5,139 nucleotides of DNA from Hydrogenophilales bacterium RIFOXYD1_FULL_62_11 (GTDB taxonomy: Bacteria; Pseudomonadota; Gammaproteobacteria; Burkholderiales; Thiobacillaceae): assembly GCA_001802655.1 (NCBI GenBank), contig MGZO01000111.1:3948-9086 (forward strand). Direction: 5' to 3'. A program made the translations under genes and the position numbers. Below the pieces are notes generated by a model that saw nothing but the letters and a program-made list of their open reading frames with translations, was not told the DNA's origin and made no database searches. How positions within the stretch are numbered: the first letter of the stretch is position 1; the number at the start of each line of letters is the position of its first letter. Below are positions 5,112-5,139 of the stretch, one piece after another.

Positions 5112-5139
5112 ATGACCATGCATTCCCCATCCGAAACCC
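5112..5139 (+). CDS. Start of a further operon gene (3' partial, unidentified)
   Basis: Only nine complete codons are inside the window (MTMHSPSET), starting 12 bases after the preceding stop codon with a strong AAGGAG site. An in-frame ATG at 5118 is a less well-placed alternative. Nine residues do not identify a family. In known guanidine operons the transporter genes are followed by guanidine/urea carboxylase, the DUF1989 carboxyguanidine deiminase subunits (CgdA/CgdB) or allophanate hydrolase, so one of these is a reasonable expectation, but it is inferred from context only. Confidence 0.7.

Noticed and set aside
1..5139. Mobile elements, CRISPR arrays, tRNA or rRNA genes
   Set aside because: No direct-repeat arrays, transposase sequence, terminal inverted repeats or tRNA-like folds were recognised on reading either strand.

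Overview
The window looks like a piece of a GC-rich proteobacterial chromosome. A betaproteobacterium, possibly of the Rhodocyclales type, is my best guess from codon use and the AmtB sequence, but this is not proven. All genes read on the + strand and all concern acquisition or use of nitrogen.

Region 1 (1-1262) holds an ammonium transporter gene, amtB, cut off at its 5' end by the window edge. It closes with a perfect-palindrome rho-independent terminator.

Region 2 (1263-1665) is a ~400-base intergenic control region. In order it has two NtrC-like enhancer sites about 31 bases apart, an AT-rich stretch with a possible IHF site, a near-perfect sigma-54 (-24/-12) promoter, and a long leader RNA. 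The leader carries the conserved blocks of the guanidine-I (ykkC subtype 1) riboswitch.

Region 3 (1666-5139) is an operon with 4-base ATGA overlaps or short gaps. It encodes a periplasmic binding protein, an inner-membrane permease and an ATPase of the NitT/TauT (SsuABC-like) ABC importer family. A creatininase-family metal-dependent amidohydrolase follows, and then the first codons of a further gene that runs off the window.

Read together, the operon is best explained as a nitrogen-scavenging import system for guanidine or a guanidino compound. It appears to be transcribed under nitrogen limitation (NtrC plus sigma-54) and to be gated by guanidine through the leader riboswitch. Similarity to sulfonate or taurine transporters alone would have suggested the wrong substrate. 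The least explained part is the creatininase-family enzyme, which is translationally coupled to the transporter; its substrate cannot be read from the sequence. The downstream genes, outside the window, should show whether the pathway is guanidine carboxylase/CgdAB/allophanate hydrolase, a guanidine hydrolase, or something new.
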